DNA of 64,000 nucleotides from Marinobacter guineae (GTDB lineage Bacteria; Pseudomonadota; Gammaproteobacteria; Pseudomonadales; Oleiphilaceae), in the NCBI RefSeq assembly GCF_002744735.1, contig NZ_KZ319340.1, positions 529,030-593,029 of the forward strand, read 5' to 3'. The position numbers and the translations under genes are program-made. This document shows positions 18,175 through 27,290 of the stretch, piece after piece. Each line of letters opens with the position of its first letter. Positions within the stretch are counted from its first letter, which is position 1. The notes under the pieces are model-generated. The model saw only the letters and a program-made list of their open reading frames with translations. It made no database searches and was not told where the DNA came from.

Positions 18175-18377
18175 GGTCACAGACCTCTTGTAGTGTGCTC
18201 TGGCAATTGAAGCAGATACTCTAACAGTTGCCTGATGCTGAGAGTTGGCTTTAGTGAACTGTGCCTCAAGGCATTACGGCCACCCTCTGACGCGGCCCCC
18301 GGTTTTGGGTACAATCCATAACCGCCGGGTGGCTCACAGCCCCCGCCCACCTGTCCCCAAACCTTTGGACTTTCTAT

Positions 18378-18836
18378 ATGGAATGGAGTCTTACGCATTT
18401 CTGGCTGATCCTGGCTCTGGTGTTAAGCCTCGCCGAGCTGGCGTCCGGCGTTCTGTTACTCCTGGCCCTGGGCATTGCCGCAGCACTGACCGCCCTGCTG
18501 GCATTTCTTGGCGTACCGTTCGAGTGGCAACTCGTTGCCATGGGCGTATTCTCGGGAATTCTGGTACCGGTTGCCATTCGCTGGATACGTCCGCGTTTTT
18601 CACCCCGGGGAGTGGCCTATGGCACCACCGGCACCGGGGTGGAGCAGGGCCGGCGCTACCAGACACTGAAGCGGGATTTCGACGGTGCCTCCGGCATCAA
18701 GGTAAACGGTGATTTTTACCGCTTGCGTGTCAGCGACACCGGAGCCACCGACCTTCCGGAGGGGACCGAGGTCATTTTCAGAGATTTTGACGGCACCACC
18801 GCCGTTGTCCAGACGATCACACACAAGGAGCAGTAA
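18378..18836 (+). CDS. NfeD family membrane protein
   Basis: A 152-residue protein with three hydrophobic helices in the first 75 residues and a C-terminal OB-fold domain ('GASGIKVNGDFYRLRVSD...LPEGTEVIF'). NfeD proteins partner SPFH/stomatin proteins, and the SPFH gene begins two bases after this stop, so the two are co-transcribed and probably form a membrane-microdomain or quality-control complex. It lacks the N-terminal serine protease domain of long NfeD proteins. Confidence 0.85.
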   Translation: MEWSLTHFWLILALVLSLAELASGVLLLLALGIAAALTALLAFLGVPFEWQLVAMGVFSGILVPVAIRWIRPRFSPRGVAYGTTGTGVEQGRRYQTLKRDFDGASGIKVNGDFYRLRVSDTGATDLPEGTEVIFRDFDGTTAVVQTITHKEQ

Positions 18837-18838
18837 GC

Positions 18839-19873
18839 ATGGAACCGTATCTTTCACCCGGGCTGATCATCAGCCTGATTGTTGTCGTTATCGGTATTTT
18901 CATCATCGCCAAAGGCCTGGTGATCGTACGCCAGTCCGAGGTTATGGTTATTGAGCGCCTGGGCGCGTTCAACCGCATCCTCGAAAGCGGCGTGAACATC
19001 ATTATTCCCTTCATTGAGCGGCCACGGGCCATCAGCATGCTTCGCTACGTGCGCATGGGAGAGGATTACCATCCGGTGATGAGCGATGAGATCCGGATCG
19101 ACCGAAGGGAAACGGTCATGGACTTTCCGGGCCAGCCGGTCGTCACCACCGATAACGTTACGGTGAAGATTAACGGTGCCCTGTACTACCAGATCATTGA
19201 TCCTCGCCGGGCTGTCTACGAAGTCGCCAACATGAGCCAGGCGGTGGAAGTCCTCGCCAAGACTACCCTGCGTTCGGTAGTGGGCAAGATGGAGCTGGAC
19301 AAGCTGTTCGAATCCCGCAGTGAGGTGAACAATGCCATCCAGGCCGAAATGGAAGAAGCAGCTTCGAAGTGGGGGGTAAAACTGACCCGGGTGGAAGTTC
19401 AGGACATCAGCATGCCGGAAGAAGTAGAAGAGGCCATGCGCTTGCAGATGGCCGCGGAGCGCAAGCGCCGGGCCACGGTTACCGAAGCCGAAGGTGAAAA
19501 GTCAGCGGCCATTGCCAAGGCCCAGGGCCAGCGCGAATCGGCGATCCTCAATGCCCAGGGTGACAAGGAGTCCGCCATTCTTCGGGCCCAGGGCGAGCAG
19601 GAGTCTATCAAGCTGGTGCTCAACGCCATCGGGGATTCCGAAGACAACAAACAGACCGTTATCGGATACCTGCTGGGCCAGAGCTACATCAAGGTTCTGC
19701 CCAACATGGCGAAGGACGGGGAACGAGTATTCGTGCCCTATGAATCGTCAGCGCTGCTGGGCTCCATGGGCATGTTCCGTGAGCTGGCGGGCAGCCCGGA
19801 AGATACGGTTCGCCAGCACCTCCAGCGTGACGGCCTGCGCGGCGGGCTGGTCGGCTCTGCCGGTAACAGCTGA
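18839..19873 (+). CDS. SPFH/Band 7 (stomatin-like) protein, QmcA type
   Basis: A 344-residue protein with an N-terminal transmembrane helix (about 8-28), an SPFH domain (about 30-190; 'VIERLGAFNRILESGVNIIIPF', 'RVEVQDISMPEEVEEAM') and a coiled coil with repeated 'AQGQRESAILNAQGDKESAIL' units. It should form large membrane-bound rings that modulate proteases such as FtsH in related organisms. Coupled to nfeD upstream. Confidence 0.88.
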   Translation: MEPYLSPGLIISLIVVVIGIFIIAKGLVIVRQSEVMVIERLGAFNRILESGVNIIIPFIERPRAISMLRYVRMGEDYHPVMSDEIRIDRRETVMDFPGQPVVTTDNVTVKINGALYYQIIDPRRAVYEVANMSQAVEVLAKTTLRSVVGKMELDKLFESRSEVNNAIQAEMEEAASKWGVKLTRVEVQDISMPEEVEEAMRLQMAAERKRRATVTEAEGEKSAAIAKAQGQRESAILNAQGDKESAILRAQGEQESIKLVLNAIGDSEDNKQTVIGYLLGQSYIKVLPNMAKDGERVFVPYESSALLGSMGMFRELAGSPEDTVRQHLQRDGLRGGLVGSAGNS

Positions 19874-19893
19874 GCGACCCTGCGCGTGAGGGG

Positions 19894-20487
19894 TCAACCC
19901 AGCAGGTTGTCCAGAGGTTGTTCGTAACTGGGGGCAAATACCTTCAGGAAGTAGATAACCTCTGGCAGCCCGTCCTCATCCAGCCGCTGGCGAATCTGGC
20001 GGGCGGCTGGCTCAAATTCCTTGTTGCCGGCCCGGATTTCAGCCTGGCATTTGAGCCACGCTGACAGCCGGTCGGCCGCCTTGATCAGCTCCCTGTCCTC
20101 CGCCGGTAACTGGGACTCGCGAACGTAGGGCGAGAATTCCTCCCTCAGGTCTTCCGGCAGCAACGCCAGCAATTCCGCTTCCGCTTTATGCTCAATATCC
20201 CCGAACGCTTCGCGCATGACCCGGGAGTGGTATTTAACCGGCGTCGGCATGTCTCCGGTGATCACTTCAGTCGCATCGTGATAGAGCGCGGCTGCCGCAA
20301 TTCGGTCGGCGTTAACCTGCCCCCCGAAATGCCGGTTACGGATGATGGCCAGGGCATGGGCCAGAGTGGCCACTTCCCAGGAGTGGGTAGCGACATTCTC
20401 TTCAATGGCATTCCGCATCAATCCCCAGCGCTTGATCCAGCGCAGGCGGGAGACATAGGCAAAAAAATGGCTGACAACTTCACCCAT
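19894..20487 (-). CDS. yfbR: 5'-deoxynucleotidase YfbR (HD domain)
   Basis: A 197-residue HD-domain phosphohydrolase that removes the 5' phosphate from deoxynucleoside monophosphates. 'THSWEVATLAHAL' and 'AALYHDATEVITGDMPTPVK' hold the metal-binding His and His-Asp, and 'IKAADRLSAWLKC' the second Asp. Length and motif order match E. coli YfbR. Convergent with the SPFH gene, gap 20 bp. Confidence 0.9.
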   Translation of the reverse strand: MGEVVSHFFAYVSRLRWIKRWGLMRNAIEENVATHSWEVATLAHALAIIRNRHFGGQVNADRIAAAALYHDATEVITGDMPTPVKYHSRVMREAFGDIEHKAEAELLALLPEDLREEFSPYVRESQLPAEDRELIKAADRLSAWLKCQAEIRAGNKEFEPAARQIRQRLDEDGLPEVIYFLKVFAPSYEQPLDNLLG

Positions 20488-20594
20488 CAGTCATAGTCCC
20501 ATTTTGCATAAGTTCATAATGTTTTCCTTCAGTGGGGCAAATTCCCCGTGCTAATCTGAATATGCATTCAATTGTTACATAGTCGGGGAGTACC

Positions 20595-21446
20595 GTGCCC
20601 GCTCAAACATTTATTCGAAAATTCCTGGTTATGCTTTCTGCCAGCCTCATGCTGGCGTGGGCCACGGTATGTGTTGCTGAAACTGAAATTACCATCGGTG
20701 TATATCACTTCCCACCGGTCGCCGGCGTCGGCCCCGATGGAGAGCCAACGGGGCTGGTCGGTGATCTGGTAGACGCACTTGAACAGACTCACGAGAATAA
20801 CTCTTTCAGGGTTGTCCACACCTCACCGAAACGCCGTTTCCTGGATTTTGACGCCGGGCTATACGATGTCATTTTCTTTGAAAGCCCGAACTGGGGCTGG
20901 ACAGACAAAGAAGTGACCATCAGCCGCCCTATTCTGGCGGACGAAGAGCTGTACGTAGCCCTCAAGAAACCAGGACGAGACCTTTCATTTTTCGACGATA
21001 TTAGCAAACGTTCCATCGTGGCCATCTCAGGCTACCATTATGGTTTTGCCGGGTTTGAAACCGACAATTCCGTTCTGCAGCGACGATTCAACATCGAATT
21101 CTCCGACAGTCACAGTCGCAGTCTTGAACTGATCAAAGCAGACAGGCCCTCGGTTGCCGAAGTGGCCATCGTCAGCTATTCCTATCTGCAGATGCACCTC
21201 GCCGAGCACCCGGAGGACTGGAGCAAACTGTTGATTTCGGACAAGCCGGACCAGCGCTACCAGCTCAGCATCATTGCTCGTCAGGATGGTCCAGCGAGCG
21301 CGGAAAAAATGATGCAACTGCTGGCACCACTGGTAAAGAATGGTCAATACCGCCGTCTTGTCGAAAAATGGGGGCTGCAGTTGCCAGCCGGGTTCCTGAC
21401 CAGCTTCGAAGCCCAACAGGCATCAGGGGTACTTAACGGACATTGA
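20595..21446 (+). CDS. Periplasmic amino-acid-type solute-binding protein (SBP family 3)
   Basis: A 283-residue exported protein. A signal peptide ends near 'ATVCVAETE', followed by 'ITIGVYHFPPVAG.GPDGEPTGLVGDLVDAL', the family 3 binding-protein start. No permease or ATPase gene is nearby, so it may serve a distant ABC transporter or work as a sensor-like orphan, as is frequent in this group. The GTG at 20595 has GGGGAG 4 bases upstream; an ATG at 20631 is an alternative. Its end overlaps the convergent DUF748 gene by 14 bp. Confidence 0.78.
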   Translation: MPAQTFIRKFLVMLSASLMLAWATVCVAETEITIGVYHFPPVAGVGPDGEPTGLVGDLVDALEQTHENNSFRVVHTSPKRRFLDFDAGLYDVIFFESPNWGWTDKEVTISRPILADEELYVALKKPGRDLSFFDDISKRSIVAISGYHYGFAGFETDNSVLQRRFNIEFSDSHSRSLELIKADRPSVAEVAIVSYSYLQMHLAEHPEDWSKLLISDKPDQRYQLSIIARQDGPASAEKMMQLLAPLVKNGQYRRLVEKWGLQLPAGFLTSFEAQQASGVLNGH

Positions 21447-24258
21447 GTGTAAACGCGACGATCACGTTGCCTTTCCCGCCCACCTCCGCATTACGGGAGG
21501 GATCCAGCAGAAATAACTGGTCCCCCGGAACTTCAAGGGTATTCTGCAACAGGTTTCGGAGCGCAACACCGCGAGCCGAGGCGAGGTTACTCAGGGCCTC
21601 CGGCGCCAATTCCCGCTCTCCCGCAAGGTACTCCGCCCGGGCCGTCTGCCAGGCTTCCTCGGACAATTCCCGCTGGCCTCCAGCGGTCAGTTTTTCTCGC
21701 AGTAACGCCAGGCCATCGGCTTGAGGCTCGACACTGCCACGGATATTCAGAAGCAGATTCGGCCGTTCCAGCAGTGCGTCCGCCAGCGCCGAAAGTTTGT
21801 CCGCTTCACCGTCTGCCAGCTTAATACTGCCGGGAACAAAGCCTACCTTGCCAAGCTCTTCGCCACTGAACCCTGCCAGCTCGGCAATGGATCCCAGCAT
21901 GCTGAAGGGAGACGTCGCGGCTTTCGCCAACAGGTTCACGAACGCACGCATAACAACCTGACCGACACTGAAGTCCGGATTGGAGAGGTCGCCGCTGATC
22001 GGCAGGTTCACTTCAATAACGCCTTTCCGATCCCGCAGCAGGGCCAGGCCAAGCTTGACCGGAGCACTGACTGCCTGATCGCTCGGCACCGACGAGCCCA
22101 GTTCAAGCCGGTCCATAACCACCAGGTTGGAAGCATCGACCCGTGTGCCGGATATTTGATAATCGAGGTTGAGATCAAGCTTGCCACTGTCTACTCCGTA
22201 CCCCAGGTATCGACCGAAATAGGGTGAGAGCGTGGGCAGGGAAAGATTCTGCATGATCAGCCGGAGCTCGCTGACATCTTCGGTACCGAGGGTGCCGATG
22301 GTGCCTTCAAAATCCAGATCCGCCCCACCGTCGACGCGGCCGTTGATCGAAACCTTGCCCTCTTGCGGGGAGATATTACTCAGCCCGGTGATGCTGCCGT
22401 TCAGCTCATCGAACGAGGTCGTGAAGGCTGGCTGCAGCGTGCGATCCGTGTAGGCCAAGGCGCCATCCTCAAGCATCAGCTGTCCGATCCTGAAGATAAA
22501 CTCCGGCTCTGAATCGCCCCCTTCCTGCTGACTTGAAGCGGATTCCTTCTGCTCGCCAGTGGAAGAGCTTCTGAAGATCCGCTCGACGTTATGGACGCTG
22601 TCAGCATTACGAACCACATTTATTACCGGCTGTGCCAGGGTGACTGTGCCGATTTCCAGACGGGCGGGATAAACGTTGTATTCGATGGGCGCCAGTCGCA
22701 GCGTTTGCCAGGATACCAGCCGCTCGGAACTGTCGGGCAAACGCACATTCAACCCGGCGACTTCCGCTGTGCCACTGAAGGTGCCCGTGAGTGGGTCCTG
22801 CTGGCCATCCAGGTCCAGGTTGCCATCTACTCCGAGGCTGCCACTGGTTATGTCGAGATTGGCAGCTTGCTGGACATAGGGTTCAAAGGCAGCAAGCTCC
22901 AGCCCGGCACCGGAAATGGCGGCCTCCAGAGTGAATGGCGAGGGAGTTAGCTGCCCGGTCAGCGACAACTGCCCACCACTGGCCAGGGTAGCCTGCACCT
23001 TATAAGTCACCGGTTCTTCCAGCTGATGACTGATTGCCCCGGTAGACACGGATAACTGCTCCAGCACAAGTTCAACAGGGTTCTCCGGCTGATTGTCCTG
23101 CCAGAGAACGCTGCCGTCAGACAGGGTTACGCCCGCCACAGACCACCGGAACGGCTCACCGGCGACTGCCGGCTCGGCCCCATTATTCTGTGCCTCACCG
23201 GTTTGGGGATCCGGGGCCAGTGGCGCCAGCCAGTCAATCTCGCCGGACTCACTCCGGGCCAGCGCCAGATCCAGGTTTTCCACGGAGACCTGGCCTACAT
23301 CGATTTCCCGCGTGTTCAGATCAACCCCGACAGCATCGACAGACAGGGTTCCGTTACTCAACCGGGCCTGCTCACTGTCCTCATTCAGGGCAATGGCAAG
23401 ATCCTCGAGAGCCAACTGGCCGTTGCTGGTTTCCAGATAGAAAATCTCACCGGCTTGTAGTTCATAGTCGGAACTGAGGCTGACGCTTCCGCCACGCAGG
23501 TCATAGGGAAAGTAGGGGCCAAGGAAGTGAGCGATGGTTTCATAGTCCACCGAAGAAATTTTCAGGGAGCCGTTGGAATAGAGAGGCGAGATACTGAGAT
23601 TCCCTTCCCACTCGACAGTCTGGCTGCCCAGTGCGGCGCTTAGGGAGTAGTCACTGTTCTCGCCCTCACGGCGCCAGGTCGCGAGGTCATTCATAGTCAC
23701 GGACAGTGGCGTTACACGGAATTCAGCCATTTGCTGCTTGGTGAAATCCCGGAAGAGCAATTCGCCGCCATTGACAACGATCTTCCGGAAATAGACGCGG
23801 GGTGGCTCAGTACCATCTTTGGCGGCGGGCGGCTCCTCTGCCCCGGCATGTTCGGGATTGGCATTTTGCCAATCCCGGGCAAAATTGACGTTGTAGTCCT
23901 CCAGCAGGTCAACCCGGATATAGGGATCATCCAGCTGAATTGACTCAAAGCCGGCGATACCACGGATCAGTTGAAAGAAATTCAGGTCGACCAGCAGCCG
24001 GTCGAAACCAACCACTGACTCGCCGTCACTGTCGGTGGCCGAAAGTCCGAGTGCTTCGACACTCAGCGTGTAAGGATTGGTGCTGATGTCAGTTACTTCC
24101 GCCTGCCACCCCATACGCTGTTCCAGCTGGGCAGGTATCGAACGCTCCAACCACCAGGGGAGGAGCAGGAAACCTGCTAGGGTGTACAGAATCAGAAGGA
24201 CCAGGAATCCGATCAACAGATTCCTGGGAACACGACTGCGTTGACGGCTCTGGGCCAC
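21433..24258 (-). CDS. DUF748 / AsmA-like envelope protein
   Basis: A very long protein (about 941 residues) with one N-terminal transmembrane helix ('LLIGFLVLLILYTLAGFLLLPWWL' region) and a long periplasmic body of repeating beta-rich AsmA-like modules, e.g. 'GNLSISPLYSNGSLKISSVDYETIAHFLGPYFPYDLRGGSVSLSSDY' (pattern only). The C-terminal 120 residues ('LADALLERPNLLLNIRGSVEP') recall an OmpA-like region. AsmA-type bridges move phospholipids between membranes; this function is inference. AAGGAG lies 6 bases before a GTG at 24258; an ATG at 24264 directly abuts it. Confidence 0.75.
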   Translation of the reverse strand: MAQSRQRSRVPRNLLIGFLVLLILYTLAGFLLLPWWLERSIPAQLEQRMGWQAEVTDISTNPYTLSVEALGLSATDSDGESVVGFDRLLVDLNFFQLIRGIAGFESIQLDDPYIRVDLLEDYNVNFARDWQNANPEHAGAEEPPAAKDGTEPPRVYFRKIVVNGGELLFRDFTKQQMAEFRVTPLSVTMNDLATWRREGENSDYSLSAALGSQTVEWEGNLSISPLYSNGSLKISSVDYETIAHFLGPYFPYDLRGGSVSLSSDYELQAGEIFYLETSNGQLALEDLAIALNEDSEQARLSNGTLSVDAVGVDLNTREIDVGQVSVENLDLALARSESGEIDWLAPLAPDPQTGEAQNNGAEPAVAGEPFRWSVAGVTLSDGSVLWQDNQPENPVELVLEQLSVSTGAISHQLEEPVTYKVQATLASGGQLSLTGQLTPSPFTLEAAISGAGLELAAFEPYVQQAANLDITSGSLGVDGNLDLDGQQDPLTGTFSGTAEVAGLNVRLPDSSERLVSWQTLRLAPIEYNVYPARLEIGTVTLAQPVINVVRNADSVHNVERIFRSSSTGEQKESASSQQEGGDSEPEFIFRIGQLMLEDGALAYTDRTLQPAFTTSFDELNGSITGLSNISPQEGKVSINGRVDGGADLDFEGTIGTLGTEDVSELRLIMQNLSLPTLSPYFGRYLGYGVDSGKLDLNLDYQISGTRVDASNLVVMDRLELGSSVPSDQAVSAPVKLGLALLRDRKGVIEVNLPISGDLSNPDFSVGQVVMRAFVNLLAKAATSPFSMLGSIAELAGFSGEELGKVGFVPGSIKLADGEADKLSALADALLERPNLLLNIRGSVEPQADGLALLREKLTAGGQRELSEEAWQTARAEYLAGERELAPEALSNLASARGVALRNLLQNTLEVPGDQLFLLDPSRNAEVGGKGNVIVAFTLNVR

Positions 24259-24458
24259 GGACATCTCCTTATAAGCGGCGGAATCCCGGGGCAATCTTGC
24301 CCACCTTCCTGCTCACAAGGATAGTCGGCCCAGGGCCTGTTTGTCAGCCAGTATGGCTAATGTCCTGGCCGGTCAGCGCTGACAGACGGTCCTGAACCCG
24401 ATATGCTCAGCGGTCGTATTCATCCCGTGTTAACAATACGCGAGCGAGAGGAAGGTTT

Positions 24459-25094
24459 ATGGACATCGGCGATATGCGTCGTGATTTTGAAAGTGAAGGT
24501 CTTGATCGCGATGCACTGGATGACAACCCGGTCAGGCAGTTCCAGACCTGGTTCGAGGATGCCCGGGAAGCCGGCATTCTGGAGCCCAACGCCATGTCAC
24601 TGGCGACAACGGGGCGCGATGGCATGCCGGACCTCCGCACCGTGTTGTTGAAGTACTTCGACGCCAGCGGGTTCGTTTTCTACACCAACTACGGCAGCCG
24701 CAAGGCCCGGGAAATGGATGAAAACCCGCAGGCAGCTCTGCTGTTTCCCTGGATTGGACTGAACCGCCAGGTGAGAATTCAGGGCCAGGTGGAAAAAGTC
24801 AGCAAATCGGAATCACTGCGCTACTTCGCATCCCGGCCGAGGGGCAGCCAGATTGGTGCCTGGGTTTCCGAACAGAGCAAGGCCATTACTTCCCGAGGCC
24901 TGCTTGAACAGAAGGTTGCCGAGATAAAACGCAAGTTCACCGACGGTGAAGTACCCCTGCCCAGTTTCTGGGGCGGTTACCGGGTGGTTCCCGAGCGCAT
25001 TGAGTTCTGGCAGGGTCGGCCCAGCCGGCTTCACGACCGCTTTGAATATGAGAGGGAAGGCGATGGCTGGCTCATCCAACGGCTCCAGCCCTGA
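24459..25094 (+). CDS. pdxH: Pyridoxine/pyridoxamine 5'-phosphate oxidase
   Basis: A 211-residue FMN enzyme making pyridoxal 5'-phosphate. The body matches PdxH throughout: 'PDLRTVLLKYFDASGFVFYTNYGSRKA', 'NRQVRIQGQVEKVS', 'ASRPRGSQIGAWVS', 'PSFWGGYRVVPERIEFWQGRPSRLHDRF' and the C-terminal 'RLQP' (quoted in parts). Full length. The phosphopantetheinyl transferase gene starts inside its last 32 bases, suggesting translational coupling. Confidence 0.95.
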   Translation: MDIGDMRRDFESEGLDRDALDDNPVRQFQTWFEDAREAGILEPNAMSLATTGRDGMPDLRTVLLKYFDASGFVFYTNYGSRKAREMDENPQAALLFPWIGLNRQVRIQGQVEKVSKSESLRYFASRPRGSQIGAWVSEQSKAITSRGLLEQKVAEIKRKFTDGEVPLPSFWGGYRVVPERIEFWQGRPSRLHDRFEYEREGDGWLIQRLQP

Positions 25095-25818
25095 TCCCCG
25101 GCCAGCCATCTGGTTGTGCCACCAGACGGATGGCCCCGAGATTGCCCACCCGGACTGGCTGACCGGGTATGAACGCGACACAGTGAGCAAATTCAGTGGC
25201 CCCCGCGAACGGGAATACCTGACCAGCCGCTGGCTGATTCGGCAGGCCATCGGAAAATCCGCCAACCAGCCGCCTCATCACTGTCGCCCGGTCGATGGCC
25301 GCCCGGTGGCGTCCGATAGCCCCGGCGGGTGGCGACTGTCCCTGAGCCACAGCCAGGGGTTATCGGCCTGCGCCACCCGTGCCGGCTCGCCAGTTGGTCT
25401 GGACCTGGAGCCCTGCCAGCGCCACCCGCAGTGGCAAAAGGTGGCCAGGCGCTGGTTCTCTCCGGTGGAACAGGAGTGGCTGTTCCGGGAGGACGATCCC
25501 AATACCTTCCTCAAGGTCTGGACCCTGAAAGAAGCCTGGCTGAAAGCCACCGAACGGGGTATTGCCGGCAACCTGCAGACTCTGGAAGTGCGCAAGAATT
25601 TCGAAATCTACGGAGACCAGCTCGAGGAGGATTGGCAAGCTTCGTGCTGTTACATCGAGGGCTACCTGGTGACCCTGGTATTCCGTGGAAGCCGGCCACA
25701 ATGGCCTGACATCACCCTGCTGGAACCACCACCCGGGGATTTCACCCTGATGGATGCCCTGCCGATCGAGACTTCCTGGGAGCCGCTATTCCAGCGTACC
25801 ATCCGCCCGAAACGTTAG
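25063..25818 (+). CDS. 4'-phosphopantetheinyl transferase superfamily protein
   Basis: A 251-residue Sfp-type enzyme that would transfer phosphopantetheine from CoA to a carrier protein. The magnesium/CoA motifs are 'VGLDLEPCQRH' and 'FLKVWTLKEAWLKATERG', the latter matching W(T/S)xKEAxxKA. The ATG at 25063 has GGGAAGG upstream and overlaps pdxH by 32 bp. No polyketide or non-ribosomal peptide genes are in the window, so the carrier protein is unknown. Confidence 0.82.
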   Translation: MAGSSNGSSPDPRPAIWLCHQTDGPEIAHPDWLTGYERDTVSKFSGPREREYLTSRWLIRQAIGKSANQPPHHCRPVDGRPVASDSPGGWRLSLSHSQGLSACATRAGSPVGLDLEPCQRHPQWQKVARRWFSPVEQEWLFREDDPNTFLKVWTLKEAWLKATERGIAGNLQTLEVRKNFEIYGDQLEEDWQASCCYIEGYLVTLVFRGSRPQWPDITLLEPPPGDFTLMDALPIETSWEPLFQRTIRPKR

Positions 25819-25842
25819 GCAGAAGTAAACGAGGCCACTATT

Positions 25843-26424
25843 ATGGATAACCCCGAACGCTGTCCCTGGTGCGGCAATGATCCGCTTTACGTGCACTATC
25901 ACGACACCGTGTGGGGGCGCCCCGAATACGACGACCTCGCACTTTTTGAAAAACTCTGCCTCGATGGCCAGCAGGCCGGGTTGAGCTGGATCACCATCCT
26001 GAGAAAACAGGAGGGTTACCGGGCCGCCTACGATCACTTCGACCCGGAGAAGATCGTACACTACGATCAGCCCCGGGTTGCAGAACTGCTGGCTGATCCG
26101 GGCATTATCCGAAACCGCCTGAAGGTTCAGTCGATCATCAAGAACGCCCGGGGTTATCTGGATCTGCAGGAGCAAGGGCTTGGTTTCAGTGAATTTCTGT
26201 GGTCATTTGTCGAAAACCAGCCGATTCAGAACCGCTGGCGCTCCCTGTCCGAAGTGCCCACGGCAACACCCGAATCCGAGGCCATGTCCAAGGCCCTGAA
26301 ACGGGCTGGTTTTACCTTTGTCGGCCCTACCATTGTCTATGCCTTTATGCAGGCCACCGGCATGATCAATGACCACCTGGTGCAGTGCCCGCAACATCAG
26401 GAATGCTATTTACTGAGTCAATGA
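25843..26424 (+). CDS. tag: DNA-3-methyladenine glycosylase I
   Basis: A 193-residue base-excision repair enzyme. 'RCPWCGNDPLYVHYHDTVWGRP' at the N-terminus, 'GLSWITILRKQEGYRAAYDHFDPE' and the C-terminal 'MINDHLVQCPQHQEC' supply the zinc ligands and helix-hairpin elements typical of Tag. GAGG is 8 bases upstream of the ATG. It follows the transferase gene by 24 bp and may share its transcript. Confidence 0.93.
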   Translation: MDNPERCPWCGNDPLYVHYHDTVWGRPEYDDLALFEKLCLDGQQAGLSWITILRKQEGYRAAYDHFDPEKIVHYDQPRVAELLADPGIIRNRLKVQSIIKNARGYLDLQEQGLGFSEFLWSFVENQPIQNRWRSLSEVPTATPESEAMSKALKRAGFTFVGPTIVYAFMQATGMINDHLVQCPQHQECYLLSQ

Positions 26425-26481
26425 TCTTAATAACCTGGGGGGTCGTAAGTTCTGGAGTGTTTTAAACCCCGGAGCTTCACC

Positions 26482-26787
26482 GTGAGAATCACCCTCGACG
26501 AACTCAGACGCAAGCAGAGTGCGGTCATTGATCTGCTTGAGATCCTATCGCTTGAAGGCCAACAATACATGGCTCGCCTGAGCATGGATGGCAAGCTGCT
26601 TCTGTTATCCGACAAAAACAGAACTACCAGTCTGTTCCGGAGCGCCTGGCAGATTCAGGATACCCTCGCTTCCTTCGATGTGCGGGAGACCCAGGTCGTG
26701 CACCCCTCTGCCTACCACGAAATGGTCGGTATGGAGCCCGCGGAAATAGAGCCCTTACGGATCAGGGTACAGAGGCAGAAAACGTGA
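26482..26787 (+). CDS. Small conserved protein of unknown function (DUF6482-like)
   Basis: A 101-residue soluble protein, 'MRITLDELRRKQSAVIDLLEILSLEGQQYMARLSMDGK', with a central beta-rich stretch and 'DVRETQVVHPSAYHEMVG'. I believe it resembles small Pseudomonas-type DUF6482 proteins, with low certainty. GTG start with GGAG 7 bases upstream; its stop overlaps the GTG of the next gene by 4 bases, so the two are translationally coupled. Confidence 0.6.
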   Translation: MRITLDELRRKQSAVIDLLEILSLEGQQYMARLSMDGKLLLLSDKNRTTSLFRSAWQIQDTLASFDVRETQVVHPSAYHEMVGMEPAEIEPLRIRVQRQKT

Positions 26788-27239
26788 TTGCGGTAGCAAG
26801 ACTTGCCATTATGGTTGGAATTGCCGGGCTGATCCCCTTTATGGCGATGATCACCGGGCTGTTTTTCATGCCTCAACACAGTATCGCGCTGATCAGTTAC
26901 TTCTACCTTTACAGCGCCGGCATCCTGGCATTTATGGCGGGGGTTTACTGGCCCATCGCCATGCAGCTGGATAACTGCTGCTATCCGGTATCGCCGCTGG
27001 TAACCATGCTGCTCAGCCAGGTGTTCTTCGTGGCCGCCGGTATCGGTTTGCTGCTACCCACCTCCGGACAGATTCTGCTCTACACCATCGCCTACCTGGC
27101 ACTCTATCTGGTCGATGCGCGCTGGATGCGGGTGTATTGGCCGGCCTGGTATCTGCGGCTGCGCCTGGTGCTTACGTCGGTGGTGGTCGCGTGTCAGCTG
27201 TCGGCGGCGGCCTGGTTCTTCCTTCTTCCCGCCCACTGA
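26784..27239 (+). CDS. DUF3429-type membrane protein
   Basis: A 151-residue protein with five hydrophobic helices, including 'YFYLYSAGILAFMAGVYWPIAM' as the DUF3429-like signature (conserved FxxGxxW). Likely an integral inner-membrane protein of unknown function. GTG start overlapping the previous stop. Downstream is a hairpin and the convergent sigma factor gene. Confidence 0.7.
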   Translation: MIAVARLAIMVGIAGLIPFMAMITGLFFMPQHSIALISYFYLYSAGILAFMAGVYWPIAMQLDNCCYPVSPLVTMLLSQVFFVAAGIGLLLPTSGQILLYTIAYLALYLVDARWMRVYWPAWYLRLRLVLTSVVVACQLSAAAWFFLLPAH

Positions 27240-27265
27240 CCTTCTGGCTTTTCTGCCTGAACAGC

Positions 27266-27290
27266 GGAGCCTGATCAGTGATCAGGCTCC
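27266..27290. terminator. Palindrome between convergent genes
   Basis: GGAGCCTGATCA (27266-27277) and TGATCAGGCTCC (27279-27290) are perfect complements around one base; in RNA the innermost pairs must open to form a loop. It covers the stop codon of the sigma factor gene. Lack of a clear T-run on either side weakens the call. Confidence 0.5.
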